A DNA stretch of 64,000 bases from Alnus glutinosa. Taxonomy: Eukaryota > Streptophyta > Magnoliopsida > Fagales > Betulaceae. Shown here one piece after another: positions 22,437 through 34,699 of this stretch. Below the pieces are notes generated by a model, which saw nothing but the letters and a program-made list of their open reading frames with translations, was not told the DNA's origin and did no database searches. A program made the translations under genes and the position numbers. How positions within the stretch are numbered: position 1 is the first letter of the stretch; every line of letters begins with the position of its first letter. Where the stretch lies: the NCBI RefSeq assembly GCF_958979055.1, contig NC_084894.1:6383501-6447500 (forward strand). The letters run 5' to 3'.

Positions 22437-23591
22437 TAGGCCTTTACAAACAATTACAGTTAGCAAGTAAACAATAAACAATTACAGATTAGCAAGTAAA
22501 GACAACCACTCCACTTAGGCAATTATTTTATAACTAGCAGTTAGCAGTTATTAAAACCTATAACTAGCGGTTGATAACTGCTTTTTATATATATGCTTTT
22601 GGGCCTTCCTTAGCCTCTTTTTAGGCTTATTTTAAATAATTTTGGGCTTTTTTAAAATAATAAGGATTGATCCTAGGGGTAAAAATGCGGATGCGATTAT
22701 CAGTAATATCCGCATCCACAAAATGTGGTTATCACTATTAAATATCATCATCTATATTATGTGATTGCTATCCGCATCCGCGCGGTTATTACGATTATTA
22801 AATGCGGTTATTATGCATATGAGGTAATGAGCGTTTGAATTACTATCAAAATCTATAAGCAAGATTAAATAATGCAATTATTACTATATTCAAACTTAAA
22901 TAAATTGACATTTAACTTGTTACATAATTCACAATTATCAGTTATAGAAGATCATTATCTCATAAAGTAATTGAGATTTGGATTACCAAAAAAAAGAAAA
23001 GAAATATGTAAATGTAACGAGGTATGACTTTAAGATGATAGTGAAAAAAAAAACCTAATATAATCTAAAAGTCCTAAACTTACCGAATCCAAAACGACAT
23101 TGTTTTTGTAAATATATATTTGCGGATGCGGTTATTAATCGCATCCGCAATCTCTAAACTAGTTATCCGCACCCGCATATGCGGATATTGGTTTTTGCTA
23201 TTCGCATCCGCATGTGCAGATAGGATAGCGATTAGGTGCGAATAGCGGATGCGAGCTGTTATTATTCACCAGCATTTTCACCCCTAATTGATCAAATAAT
23301 AATGAGCCCGAAGTTAACCCCAAATATATGATAAAACCTATTTTGATATTTTTATTTTGTGAAAAACCTAAGTAAAAAAAGATGTTGTTTTGGTATTAAA
23401 TATATAATATAAATATTTATATTTATATTAAATATAATGGTAGACAATTAGACGTTATTAACTGTCTACAAATATCCCTAAAATTGTTATCTGCATTGTC
23501 ATAAGTGATTAGCAATTTTTTATAACCACCTTCAAAAACAATTATAAAGTTATTCGGTTAGCGATTACGAGACAGTTATAATACAGGCCTA
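22437..23591. mobile_element. Non-autonomous hAT element (outer)
   Basis: The ends TAGGCCTTTA and (reverse-complemented) TAGGCCTGTA form the inverted repeat. GCTACAAT (22429-22436) and ACTACAAT (23592-23599) are an 8-bp duplication with one mismatch. It has no coding capacity. Subterminal TAACTAGCAGTTAGCAG and TATAACTAGCGGTT motifs repeat. A second hAT sits inside it at 22674-23286. Confidence 0.75.
22674..23286. mobile_element. Non-autonomous hAT element (inner) with GCGGATGCG motifs
   Basis: The ends TAGGGGTAAAAATGC and (reverse-complemented) TAGGGGTGAAAATGC are typical hAT TIRs. ATTGATCC (22666-22673) and ATTGATCA (23287-23294) give an 8-bp duplication with one mismatch. GCGGATGCG or its complement recurs at least seven times near both ends. 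There is no transposase. Confidence 0.88.
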
Positions 23592-23599
23592 ACTACAAT

Positions 23600-25118
23600 T
23601 ATAGTTTCTTCCACAAGTGCCCAGGCCAAAGAAGGTGGAAGAATGAGAAAGGATTTAGATTAGGTGTTGTAAACAAATTAAAATATATTTGTTGTAATTT
23701 TTTAATGGTTTATATTTAATTTTATTATCTATTTTTTTATTAAAAAAAAGTTTAACATTAAATATAAACCCTTGAAAATCTACCAATTTTTTATTATTTT
23801 TTTTTCCTTTAAGACCACCTAAGCCAACCCAAAAAATAAAAAAATAAAATAAAATTAACACATCATCATCGTCGATCGATACACTTGGCAATAATTTGGA
23901 CAATCATTTCGCGTGTTGAAACTAAAGTTGACATTCGTGCCTGACTCGACCGCTCAATTAAAATCATCCACGCCTGCATCGTGATCAAGTGCCAAAGGTG
24001 AAGCCAAAAGACAACCATCCTCCCAATTTGAAATGAAATTTTATATTTTTTATTGTCAAAATTTAAAATTAATGTATTTAACCGCATATATTATTTTATA
24101 TTATTTAAATCTTTTAGAAACTTTACTATAGTTTTAATAGTCTAGAAAATCGTTAAATAAATAAATTATTGCAATTTTAAAATGAACTTATAAATTCACG
24201 TGGTATGCCTTTCTAACAAAGTAATCATTCGGTACAAATTTCGATTTTTATTATTATTATTATTATTATTTTTTATGAATTTATAAATTTACTTTTAAAA
24301 AATAAAAGAAAAAACAAAAGAGTGAGTTGTTGTGCTTCTTGCGTAACAAAAACTGGAAGTTTGGTATGGTAAAGTAGAATTGTGGGCACCCCCACCATAA
24401 ATAAATGAATTATAAAAGGAGGAAAGTCTTTTGTTTTTCATCACCAACAACAAAAAAAACTTGAAAAAGAGAGAAAATAAAAGTCTTTTTTCCCAAGTCT
24501 CCTTCATGTTCACAATTCTTTTGGAATTTCTGTTGGAAGTGGAAGAATTTGTTGGTGTTGTTAATTAATTAGTATACCTATAGTCTATTGGTTTATAATT
24601 ACTTTGAAGAATAATTAATTACCCAACGGCAATCCCATTTGATAATTGGGTCCTGTGTTTTTTTGGCATCAAAGCAAAGAAAGAGAAACAATTCTATCAA
24701 AATTAGATATCATAATCATTCTTATCAAATAAATAAACTCAACTTTTTTTTGTTTTTTTTGGTGTCACGCTTCAATCCAATGATTTTGTCTTCACTCTTT
24801 GGCTCAAATTTTATAGGAAAATGCTTTGTGTAATACAGTTTTTAATCTAAAAGTAACGCTGAAAATCACATTTTTATTTCACGATTATTTCGGAATATTA
24901 ATGTGGTAGCTCTAACTAATTATTGATTTTTTTTTCTTTTTAACTAGTTCTGATCTAATGGGTAGTTAAAACTGTCGTGTTAGCATTGTAGGATGATTGT
25001 TGGATAACAATGTAATTTTTAGCATTATTCTTAATATAATTCGTTGCAAACTCACTTGAACTGTCACGTAGCATTTACCACGCAATCCTCTAACTAATTC
25101 AATTGACACTTAATTATG
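23600..25118. other. AT-rich intergenic DNA, no gene seen
   Basis: Low-complexity AT sequence with an ATT run near 24250-24270. Short open frames show no family features. Confidence 0.5.
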
Positions 25119-25290
25119 GACAGAAATTTCCTACAAACTGGTTTGTAGGAAATTTTCTATAACCCACATATAAGATTGACATGTGTCCCTTGGCATTTGA
25201 GAAGTACATGTTTTTCAAGTGTTTAAAGGACACGTATCCTTTTTATATGTGAGTTGTAGGAAATTTGTAAGAAACTTGTTGTAGTACCTT
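25119..25290. mobile_element. MITE with a 32-bp terminal palindrome
   Basis: The left arm includes a perfect palindrome (25124-25155: AAATTTCCTACAAAC, TG, then its mirror). The outer arms pair TTTCCTACAA...CCCACATATAA with the right side TTATATGTGAGTTGTAGGAAA. The element ends are approximate. Confidence 0.65.
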
Positions 25291-25294
25291 TAAT

Positions 25295-27880
25295 AATACT
25301 CTATTGATAAATTCTAGAATCACACTTTTATCCCCATTTCTTGACGTGAAATTGCCAATTAATTCTTATATTAGTCATTAATAAAATAAAAAATAAAAAA
25401 TAAAAAGAAGGTGATGTATAACATGACTAGACATTGTAATATAAGTCTCTAGAAGTGGGTATTGATTGGTCAATTGGAAAGTCAACTGTTATCCAACGGC
25501 TGGAGCCGGCGAGGAGGAGGTTGGAATTAGGAATTAAATTAGAAAACTTCAAAGAATAAATAAATAAAGGTTTAATATTGGTAATAATATTTTTTTTTCT
25601 ATTTAATGTGAAAATTTGACTTGCAAGAGCACGTGTCAAACACCTAAAAAACCATGTTTCAATTTTATATATACCTAAAAATTAATTAATATGTAAAAGG
25701 TTGTATACTTGTATCCGATGTGAATCTTCACCAAATGAAAGCAACGTAGAGGTTGGAATTCAATCATATATCATAATCTTGAAATTCAATTTGAGACATA
25801 TAAACTTTTGAAGCAATTTTTTGGACGGTTGAATCGGGGTTCTTACAAATGAGAGAAAGGGTCGTTCAAAATCGTCGGTCTTAAAAAATTCGAAGAGCTT
25901 CCAAAGACTCCAATACTTATATTAGTAAGGTAAACTCAATTAAAAAAGTGGAAGAGAGAATATGTTACTCGGCTTTCGGGGATGCATGCCATTTTAAAGA
26001 AAGACCCGTGAATGTAAGCACCGGATATTTACCACGTGTCAGATTACCAGCCTCGTACTAATTTTTCATATAGTCAATATGTATGAGTGTGCCTATAGCA
26101 AATTTGTTGTAGCAACATAAATGATTAAACAATTCTAATACACATCATTAAATGGGAAAATATATAGATTTGTCAAACCAAATATGACTAAACTAGAATC
26201 CAATCCTAGCTAAAACCGACATTGTTGAATATTTTCTTTATTTGGTTGGGAATTTAAAGCTATTGAAATAGGTTTGACAATGAAAACTACTTACCATTTG
26301 TAAATGTTAGACTCATGCTAAAGCTCGTGGACTCGATTATTTTATATAGATATGAATGTTACACATAATTAGATTTAGAGAGATTTGTAAGGTGCTAATA
26401 TGCTTTAGTTAATTTTGGAAAGAAAGATTTGATATTATGGGATTTGATTTCATTATTAATTGTAATTGATTATAATCAAATCAGATTTGAATACATTCAA
26501 TTTTAATTTGATTTGATCTTCCGTGCATGCCCTTTTGTATTCTCTCTACATTCTTATAAATATAGATTATTTATATTGTAAATGATTAAGGAATAAGAGT
26601 AACATGTAACCTTAATTTTGGGCTTTATCCTGTGAGCATAGGTCATAGACCGAACCATATAAAAAATTACAATTAATGTTGAAATCAAATTCCATAATAT
26701 CAAATCTCACAATATATTCTAACAATATTATCATACAATATTGAACATGAAATTTTTAACACATTAAACAACGCTTGATGATATTAAAATGATTTTTAGC
26801 ACCCTTTTTTTTTGTTGAAAAAAATAAAATAAAATTTGGCATTAAGTTGAAGAAATTTACTACTCTGATACCATTAGATTTAAACAAAAAAAAAAAAAAA
26901 AAAAAAAGTGCCATACTATCATTGATTCATTATAAACATGTAGTATTTGAATGAATAACTTTCAAATTGCATGGTGATAATGACATAGATGGAGATGATG
27001 ATAGCATAAAGAGTAATAATATATGGTAATGTGAGTAGAATTTCTACCATGAAATCATTTTCTATGTAATTTGAACTAACTAATAATCAGGGATTTGAGT
27101 AAACTGCACACATAAAAATAATAATAAAACTTCCCAATGGTAGTTCTTTAAGGCCACTCTATATTTTTCTCACAACTCCATTTTCAAACAATTTTTTTTT
27201 TTTAATACATTTCATTTCGAAAGTAGTTAGACACACCAATGTTATTATTTTTTTTTTAAAAAAAATAAATAAATAAATTATCTTGCTATTGCCTCTAATA
27301 AAACGAATATCATGTGTTTTGGAAAGTATTTTTTGTTTTTTTTTAACAAAAAACAATGACATAAATGTAGAAACAGTTTTAAGTGTTTTGTATTTGTTAA
27401 TGTTTTTGTTTTGAAAAAACAAAAAGCTTTAACCAATGGAGTATGTTTGGAACAAGAGACCGTGCTCTCATATATTATTATCAATCAATTGAAACAAGAT
27501 CACCATAGAGGAATCATTAGATATTGAATACAAGAATCAGGTTAATTCAAGGAGTTGGAACTTTGTTTTCCATTCTTACATTCATTATGTTGTCCTAATT
27601 GTCTGGACTCTCGTTTGCTGAACAACCCAACAACAAAACATATCAAAAAAGGTTTGGAGTATAAATCTATTCCTATTTTTTTTGGTTCAAATACTAAGAT
27701 AATTGCAATTTATCTTCTACACTTCATATCATAATCAGCTCACCAAACCGCTATTATCAAAAAAAAAAAAAAAAAAAAAAAAAATACCAGTAAACAACCA
27801 CAAATAAATGGAAGAGAAAAGGAATAAAATAAAATTGTTCTATTTTTAGATTTACATCTCGCATTCTTCTACAACGAGGT
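25295..27880. other. AT-rich intergenic DNA, no gene seen
   Basis: Long A/T runs (26885-26907, 27760-27784) and no open frame with recognisable domains. Confidence 0.5.
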
Positions 27881-27910
27881 CGTTCTATTGCAATGGTTAA
27901 CGGACAGCTT

Positions 27911-28155
27911 CATGTGAGAGATTGTTTAGATTCTATCTGTTCGATACTGAGTCCCACCTACCTACCTGGTTAGTCTAAACACCTACCGAACAACCCGATC
28001 CCTCAAGACTGTTCAAGCACTTATATGAGAGGTTGTTTGGGTTCTACATGCTCGAGCATATGTTCGACTAGTTTGAGACCCACCTACTCGATTAGTCTAA
28101 ACACGTGTCCGAATATTTCGATCCCCCACTAATTTAGACCGTTCAAACACTTGTC
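27911..28155 (+). repeat. Two-copy tandem repeat upstream of the RopGAP gene
   Basis: Two diverged units of about 115-135 bp. Both contain GAGA-GTTGTTT-G-TTCTA, then GACCCACCTAC or GTCCCACCTAC, then TTAGTCTAAACAC, then GTTCAA-CACTT. The second ends about 450 bases before the start codon. Confidence 0.6.
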
Positions 28156-28603
28156 CAAATTAATAGAGCCCGAACAACCTCTCACACAAAAAGATGAAAG
28201 GTATCCGGATCACCCATTTTTACCTGAAGCTGACACCCGAATCTATAATTACTCCGTACGCTTCAATACCACCCTGTATTTCAGTGAATTTATTTTCCCA
28301 CCAAATATCCGTCTGTCCCTCTCGCTTTCCCACTCCGTCTTTGCTTGCTCAACTCCCCAAAACCCCAAAGAAACTAAAAAAGAAAAGAAAGAGTAGAGAG
28401 ATAATGATGGTCACGTCCCACATTCTTCAACCCCTTTGCTTCAGTCCAACTCCACCACTCCAAATGTCCCTGTGAAAATTTTCTGTCTTTCTTTGTCAAG
28501 AATCTTTTTTAGTATTTGTTTTTTCTTCTTTCCCAGATCAACAAGAAAACCCTTTTACTTTCGCTTTTTTATAATTCAAGAAAGGCCGTTTTCATTGCCA
28601 GCC

Positions 28604-31600
28604 ATGACTGAGGTCCTCAACCCCAACCATTCTCCATCACATTTCTCTGCCTCTTCTTCTTCTTCTCCTTCTCCTTCTCCTTCTCCTTCCTCTGCTTCCT
28701 TATCCAGCGCACACGTTCAGAATGAGGACGACAACCGCTGTGAATGTGAATGTGAATGTGGGTCGCCATCTTCGTCGGTAGCCGAGGTCGGGGATAATAC
28801 GGTGACGGGCTGTGAGGAAGAGGAGGAGGGTGACCGGCAGAGAAGGGATCAGCTGTCTTTGCTAGCATTGCTGGTGGCCCTTTTCAGGAGATCTTTGGTT
28901 GCTTGCAAGAGTGCTGACAGGAGGGAGCTCTGTGCAATGGAGATCGGGTTGCCGACTAATGTGCGCCATGTGGCGCATGTTACCTTTGATAGGTTCAATG
29001 GGTTCTTGGGATTGCCTGTGGAGTTTGAACCTGAGGTGCCCAGGAGGCCTCCCAGTGCAAGGTAATGTGAATGTGGGTTTTGAATTTTCATTATTATGCT
29101 TATTTTTGGTCATTAAATTTGTGAAATTGTTTGGTTTTGATTTGTGGGTTTTGCTATTCTCCTTCTTTTGATAATGCTGCATTGTTTATCAAATTTATGA
29201 TTTGTGAATTAGCTACCTTACTGTTTACAATTCGTGGGTTTTGATTTTCCTTCTTCTTCTTTTTTTTTTTTTTTTTTTTTTTTTGGAGGGGTGGATTTCG
29301 GTTATGGCGTATAGGTTTTGTGCAATGCAATCTTGAAATTGTGAACTTGGCGTGTGTAATTGCTGGGTTCTGTGCAATGCGATTCTTAAGATTATTTTGT
29401 TCAATTTCTGGATTTCTAGTTTTGGATGTCCTATTCGCGGCCTATTTTAATTATTGGTTTATACAGTTCGTAGAATTGCAAGTAGATTGCATTCAACTTC
29501 GTCACCCAAAATTGAAAAAGAACCGTTTTTCTTTTTTCCCATTTGGTTTTGGAAATTGGATAATTGTTGTATTCATTTGATATTTAACTTACGTTTGGGT
29601 GATTTTCTTGGATGATATATTATATATGCGGGGACAATTTTACTGGGAGATTTAAACGAAGTAAAACCTAAATAATGATTTCAGGAGATCAACAAGTTAC
29701 CATTGAGGGGTTACCACATGCCACATGATTTATATATATATATATATCAATTTCTTCTCCTGCTTTAAATTTATAGTCACATAGTTAAGGGTAATCCCAA
29801 TTAGGAAAAACAAGGTGCATATGAGGTACTATCCCTTCATGAGGGCAGTTGAGATTAGCCTTAAATGTAATTTATGCCAGTATTATGTTTTTTTCTGAAG
29901 TCGTTTAATGGAATATTCATCAATTCTTGGATGATAATAGTTTCCTCCTTTCCTTTGTTTTAATCAGCTTCAGCAAACAAGGCCCCCTTTCTATTATTCT
30001 TGTGTTTATTGTTATTATTATTATTTTTTCCTAATCAAGTAAAAAGTTTCTCCCAACCGGCCATTATCCATTTCTGGTGGATTATGTATGTTTGTGTCTT
30101 AATTTATTTAAACTAATTTATATCCTTTTACAAGCTTCCCGCTTAATCGGTATTTTGAATACAAACACCAACATTTCAGTTTGTTAAAGGTTGGATTCTG
30201 AAAGGTCATTAAAATTGGGAATAATGATTATTTGGTCAGATGACTTAAATACAAATCATAGTTAGCATGGTCTCAAAACGATATATTGAAACTCTCCTAA
30301 ATTGTAGAATCCTCATGTAGCTCTCTTTTCCATAAGCATTACTTTAAATGGGGTAACGCTGTTCCTCGAAGGCTTTAAAACTTGGTACGTTTTGCACATC
30401 TCCGAATCAGTTTCTGCCTAATTGTTTAACTAGTAAGATCAAACTTATGCTCTTCTTTTGATTTTAATTTTTATATATGTAGTACTACCGTCTTTGGAGT
30501 TTCCACGGAATCCATGCAGTTGTCTTTTGACTCAAGAGGGAATAGTGTGCCAACGATTCTCTTGCTAATGCAGAGAAACTTGTATGCTCTAGGAGGCCTG
30601 CAGGTATTTCACCTTGTTCTTTCTCTTCTCCTCTATCTTCTTTAACATCATGATGCTGACTCTAAATTCAGGATATGATTTGTGTAACCAAGTACAATAG
30701 TTGGGATTGAAAGAAAATTTGTAGAGTGGTATGACTTATCTGAGTGAAGGGGCTTTTTCTATAGATATTTATCCGTTGCATGTCAAGTTATGTTGATTCC
30801 ATTGGTATTGTTCTTCGTCTTAGAGTTTTTTTGGAGACTTAATTCCTTCGAATGTTGCGATTACATGTGAAAGGCAGAAGGAATTTTCAGAATTGCTGCA
30901 GATAACAGCCAAGAGGAGTATGTCAGGGAGCAATTGAATGGGGGAGTGGTACCAGGAGGGATTGATGTACACTGTTTGGCAGGCCTTATCAAGGTATACC
31001 ATTGTTATTTTATCAAAGTTGATAAACATATCATTTTTATCAAGGTATACCATTTTTAACCATCATGTTTGACCTATATTTCTTTGTGAGGAATATGTGG
31101 GAGTGAGTTGATCTGAATCAGCATAATGATAAACAATACTTACACCATTTACATGTTGTGGAATAAAACTGTTTATTTCATTGTCACTGCTCCAATACTG
31201 CCATCCTTCATCAGTGTAGCGTATATTGTCACAGGGCAAGCAAAAGTCGTGATCATATTGCTGAGAACAATGTTTTGTTGAGGTTACATGCCTACGTATG
31301 CAGTGACTTTGTTCTGCTATGACTGTTTTCATTGGTGGAGCTGAATCATGCTGAGCGGGAAACTGACCCCGCTGAAATTTGTAAAAAATTCAGGTCTTAT
31401 AGCAAAAATTTGAGATAATTGGAAAATTTTCACTGTTGTTTCCTCTGAAAAAGTTTTATTGGGTCAATTATGGGAGTTTTTTAAAAAAAATTGGGACTCA
31501 AACTCATAGGCAGATTAAGTATAAGAAACAAAATAATTAAAAAATGATTATGAAATGGTGGGTACTGTTTGTTTGATTCCAAAACAAAGCAACAAACCAA

Positions 31601-33671
31601 GCACCACAAGCCCGAAAAACTAGCAGCCATGATATTAAATAAAATTGTTCAAAGTAAAAGACTGTCTAGTCTCTGAAAAATCTTTTCATGGATCTTGGAC
31701 TTACGATTATGATTTGAGATTATCTTCCAAATGATCAAGATAAAGTTAGAAGAACGTATCTACAGAAGGCTCCTTGTCAACCTTGTGACCATAGCTGTTC
31801 ACAAAAAAAAAAGTTAAGAAAAAAATATCAACCAATCTTAGCTCAGCTATTGGCTGTTTTTATATGCTACATTTTGTGTCCTTCCATTTTCTGTATTTGA
31901 TTGACAAAGGCACTCCTTTGGATTATGACAGGAAAACCAGAAAAGTGTGAATTAGTTTTTTTTTTTTTGTACCATATATCTATACGAATACATAAATATA
32001 GGTTAAATTTGGACCATTTAAGGAGGCTTTGTTCTTCTTTGACATGTATAATGTATTGACCCTTTGATGGATGGTAGTACTGCAGAGAAGTTTGATTCTG
32101 GGTTTCATATCGTAGTGTTTAAATCAAAGTAAAATTATGTCAAATTGCAGTCAACAATCACTGTGGAAATAGCGTTTGGCTTATTCCAGACTGATTTGTA
32201 TTTAATTAATAGTTAAGTCAGTGTATGGTCCTATTATAGATGGGTAAGAATGGAGCCCAATAACTAATACTGATGTATTTATATTAAGTTGATGTATATT
32301 TGATCTTTCAGGCTTGGTTTAGGGAACTCCCAAGTGGGGTTCTGGATTCTCTATCACCTGAGCAGGTAATGCGATGCCAGACAGAAGAGGATTATGCTGA
32401 GCTTGTGAAGCTTCTACCCCCAACTGAATATGCTCTACTAGATTGGGCCATCAACCTCATGGCTGATGTTGTCCAACAGGAACATCTGAACAAGATGGAC
32501 GCACGAAACATTGCTATGGTTTTTGCACCAAACATGACTCAGGCGAGTTTGAATAATTCTTACTTTTTGAAGTCCATAAATTCTTGATATACCTATGTCA
32601 ATAACAGTTTATAAATTTCTTTCTTTCTAAAAAGATGGCATTTGGGCTTCCCCCTAAATCAAATCAGTTTGTTGTGTCGCATAGGATGTAATCTAGAAGC
32701 ATGTTTTGGATGACATTTAAGTGAGTCCACATTCTTACCATTTGCTTATTGGAGCATTTTGTGGATTTTAGAAGAAGTCTCACCTTTTCAGTTCCGTGTT
32801 GGTGGTGTCTGCATGCGGCATTCTGACTATTGAGTCACGTGCCAAAATGACATGTAAACGGTAAAAGTTGCATAAGGAGATTCCCCCCCCCCCCCCCAAT
32901 CCCCTTTAAGTTATTAGATTATCTTTGTTTTTTCCCTGGTTCCTTGGTGAGATTTAGAGCTACAAGCCTACAACCTACCTCAGCTCCAAAGTAGTTATTC
33001 TAAGATTTTTTTTTTTTTTTAATCACTTTCTTTTTAAGTTGAAAAGATTTGATGGAAATGCTGATGGCAGATTTATCCAGTGGTTGGTGGGATGACTGTA
33101 TTTTTTACTTCTTTTGCTGCAGATGGCAGATCCTCTGACTGCCTTGATGTATGCAGTCCAAGTGATGAACTTCCTCAAGACCCTAATCTTAAAAACGTTG
33201 CGAGAAAGAAAAGAGTCTGCCGTGGAGACTTCTTCAACTAGCCGTTTAGAGCCTTCTGATGAGAATGGCCACCAGAGCCCTTCACAAACCTGCCTGGAAG
33301 ATAGTACCCGAGAGAATGAAGAGAGAGAGCAAAACCATAACTTAATTGATGGAGAAGCTAGCAGTTTATTGACTAGTGACAAAATAAATCCTGACAAGGA
33401 TAGTTGTTGTGAGACTCTAGTTCAAGTTGACCCTTCTTCCATTAACAAAACAGAAGCTGGTGAAATCAATGGTGCAATAGGTGGAGGTCAAGGTAATTCT
33501 GGAAAGGGCAAGGCTGGTCAACCAAGTAATTCAAATTGCAAAAAGGGGCCAACGAAAAAATGCGGTCAGCAACCTGTAGTTCCGGCAACGGCGCCTGTCG
33601 AGAAAACTAGAGGAATCAGCAATCTGAGTCGCATTGATTCAATTTCAGAGCGTATCGAAGCCTGGAGGTGA
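28604..33671 (+). CDS. Rho-of-plants GTPase-activating protein (CRIB + RhoGAP)
   Basis: Exons 28604-29061, 30483-30603, 30874-30993, 32312-32542 and 33123-33671 give 1479 nt and 492 residues. The N-terminus is Ser/Pro-rich, followed by a CEC repeat and an acidic patch. The CRIB motif is at about 112-142 (EIGLPTNVRHVAHVTFDRF), which is plant-specific in RopGAPs. The RhoGAP domain is at about 153-330; its arginine finger is Arg199 in AEGIFRI. Other conserved blocks are WFRELPSGVLDSL, ARNIAMVFAPNMTQ and MADPLTALMYAVQVM. The C-terminus is hydrophilic, ending SISERIEAWR. It speeds GTP hydrolysis on ROP GTPases at the plasma membrane and so controls polarity. Intron 4 begins GC (CAG|GCGAGT) and ends AG; a GT donor would break the conserved NMTQ-MADP junction. 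The start is the Met of MTEVLNP; an upstream open stretch lacks domain features and is taken as 5' UTR. Confidence 0.94.
32543..33122 (+). other. GC-AG intron 4 of the RopGAP gene
   Basis: Donor CAG|GCGAGT, acceptor TTTGCTGCAG. The only nearby GT (32547-32548) would add bases out of frame between NMTQ and MADPLTA. Confidence 0.8.
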
Positions 33672-33679
33672 AGGGAGCT

Positions 33680-34593
33680 CAACAGCAGTTGATCTCCAGG
33701 TGATTATATTACTATGTTCTAAAGTGTAAGTTTGTTTGATTTGGAAGTTGAGGGAAAGTATGTGAATTGTTCATGTATGTTGTCTGTGTTGCTGGGTGAT
33801 TTGCTTAACCTGTTCTGATTTCATGGAGACTTCCATAGGATCATACTAACATTGTATTGGAGTTTCATTGATGTGTTTCTTGTGTTTGTTTTCCAACATG
33901 TCTACGACCAACCTCTTGTCTCTCTTAGACCCTTCTCTCTTTGGGATGCTTGTCAGCACGTTCATGCTACAAGCATCATATTATTATCTTACATTCACGT
34001 GCTAAACGTGCGTTTGGGACCAGAAATAGAGACAAGAAAGTGAATACCATTATTTAATAGAGACATGATACGCATACGTATTTTGTACATCTAATGTACA
34101 TATCTTTTTAAATTAATCATTTGATCTGTAGGACTCACATATAGGTTTTACAAATTTAATTGTTGATTTAAAAAGGAAATGTACAGAAAATGTATAAGAG
34201 ATGTAAAAAAATCATTTATGTATCTAATAAGCCTGAAAGATGATCACGAGGAAAGAGAACCACACAACTACGGAATTGTGGTAAAAATGGTAGGTAATAA
34301 AACGAGGGTTATACGATATACCTCTCTCCAAGTAGATCTCTTACAGGTCGGATTCGTTGCTTGTCTTATTGCCCACGTCCAATGCACGATCTCATGAATT
34401 AGAACTCTTCTTGTCGCCTAGGAAGCTACTAGAGGTTTGTTCTACACTTCTAGGGTCCTTGATGGTTAACCTAAATTATCGATGTAGACATAGATTTTTC
34501 TCTCTAATAGAGCTATAAGAAAGAAGTTCTAATAGAGAGAAAAAATAGAATCCTACTTTAATCCAAATTAGTAGGTAGTTATCAAATAATTAC
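33680..34593. other. RopGAP 3' flank and intergenic DNA with a MITE relative
   Basis: About 34060-34220 carries GAGACATGATACGCATACGT and ACAAATTTAATTGTTGATTT, a diverged member of the GAGAAATGATA MITE family. No gene seen. Confidence 0.5.
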
Positions 34594-34683
34594 GAGTAAA
34601 TGCTACATGTCTTTCTTGTGTTCTTCAAAAGTGTGTTTTTTCTTGATTTTAGAAGAACACGAGAAAAACATGTAACATTACTC
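34594..34683. mobile_element. Very short (90 bp) MULE-type MITE
   Basis: The left GAGTAAATGCTACATGTCTT pairs with the reverse-complemented right GAGTAATGTTACATGTTTTT. Arms of about 33 bp meet almost in the middle. AATAATTAC (34585-34593) and AATAATTAG (34684-34692) form a 9-bp duplication with one mismatch. Confidence 0.85.
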
Positions 34684-34699
34684 AATAATTAGGTCGGTT

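Noticed and set aside
28617-29182. Open frames antisense to RopGAP exon 1
   Set aside because: They are mirrors of Ser/Pro and acidic repeats; the plus strand has a conserved CRIB motif.
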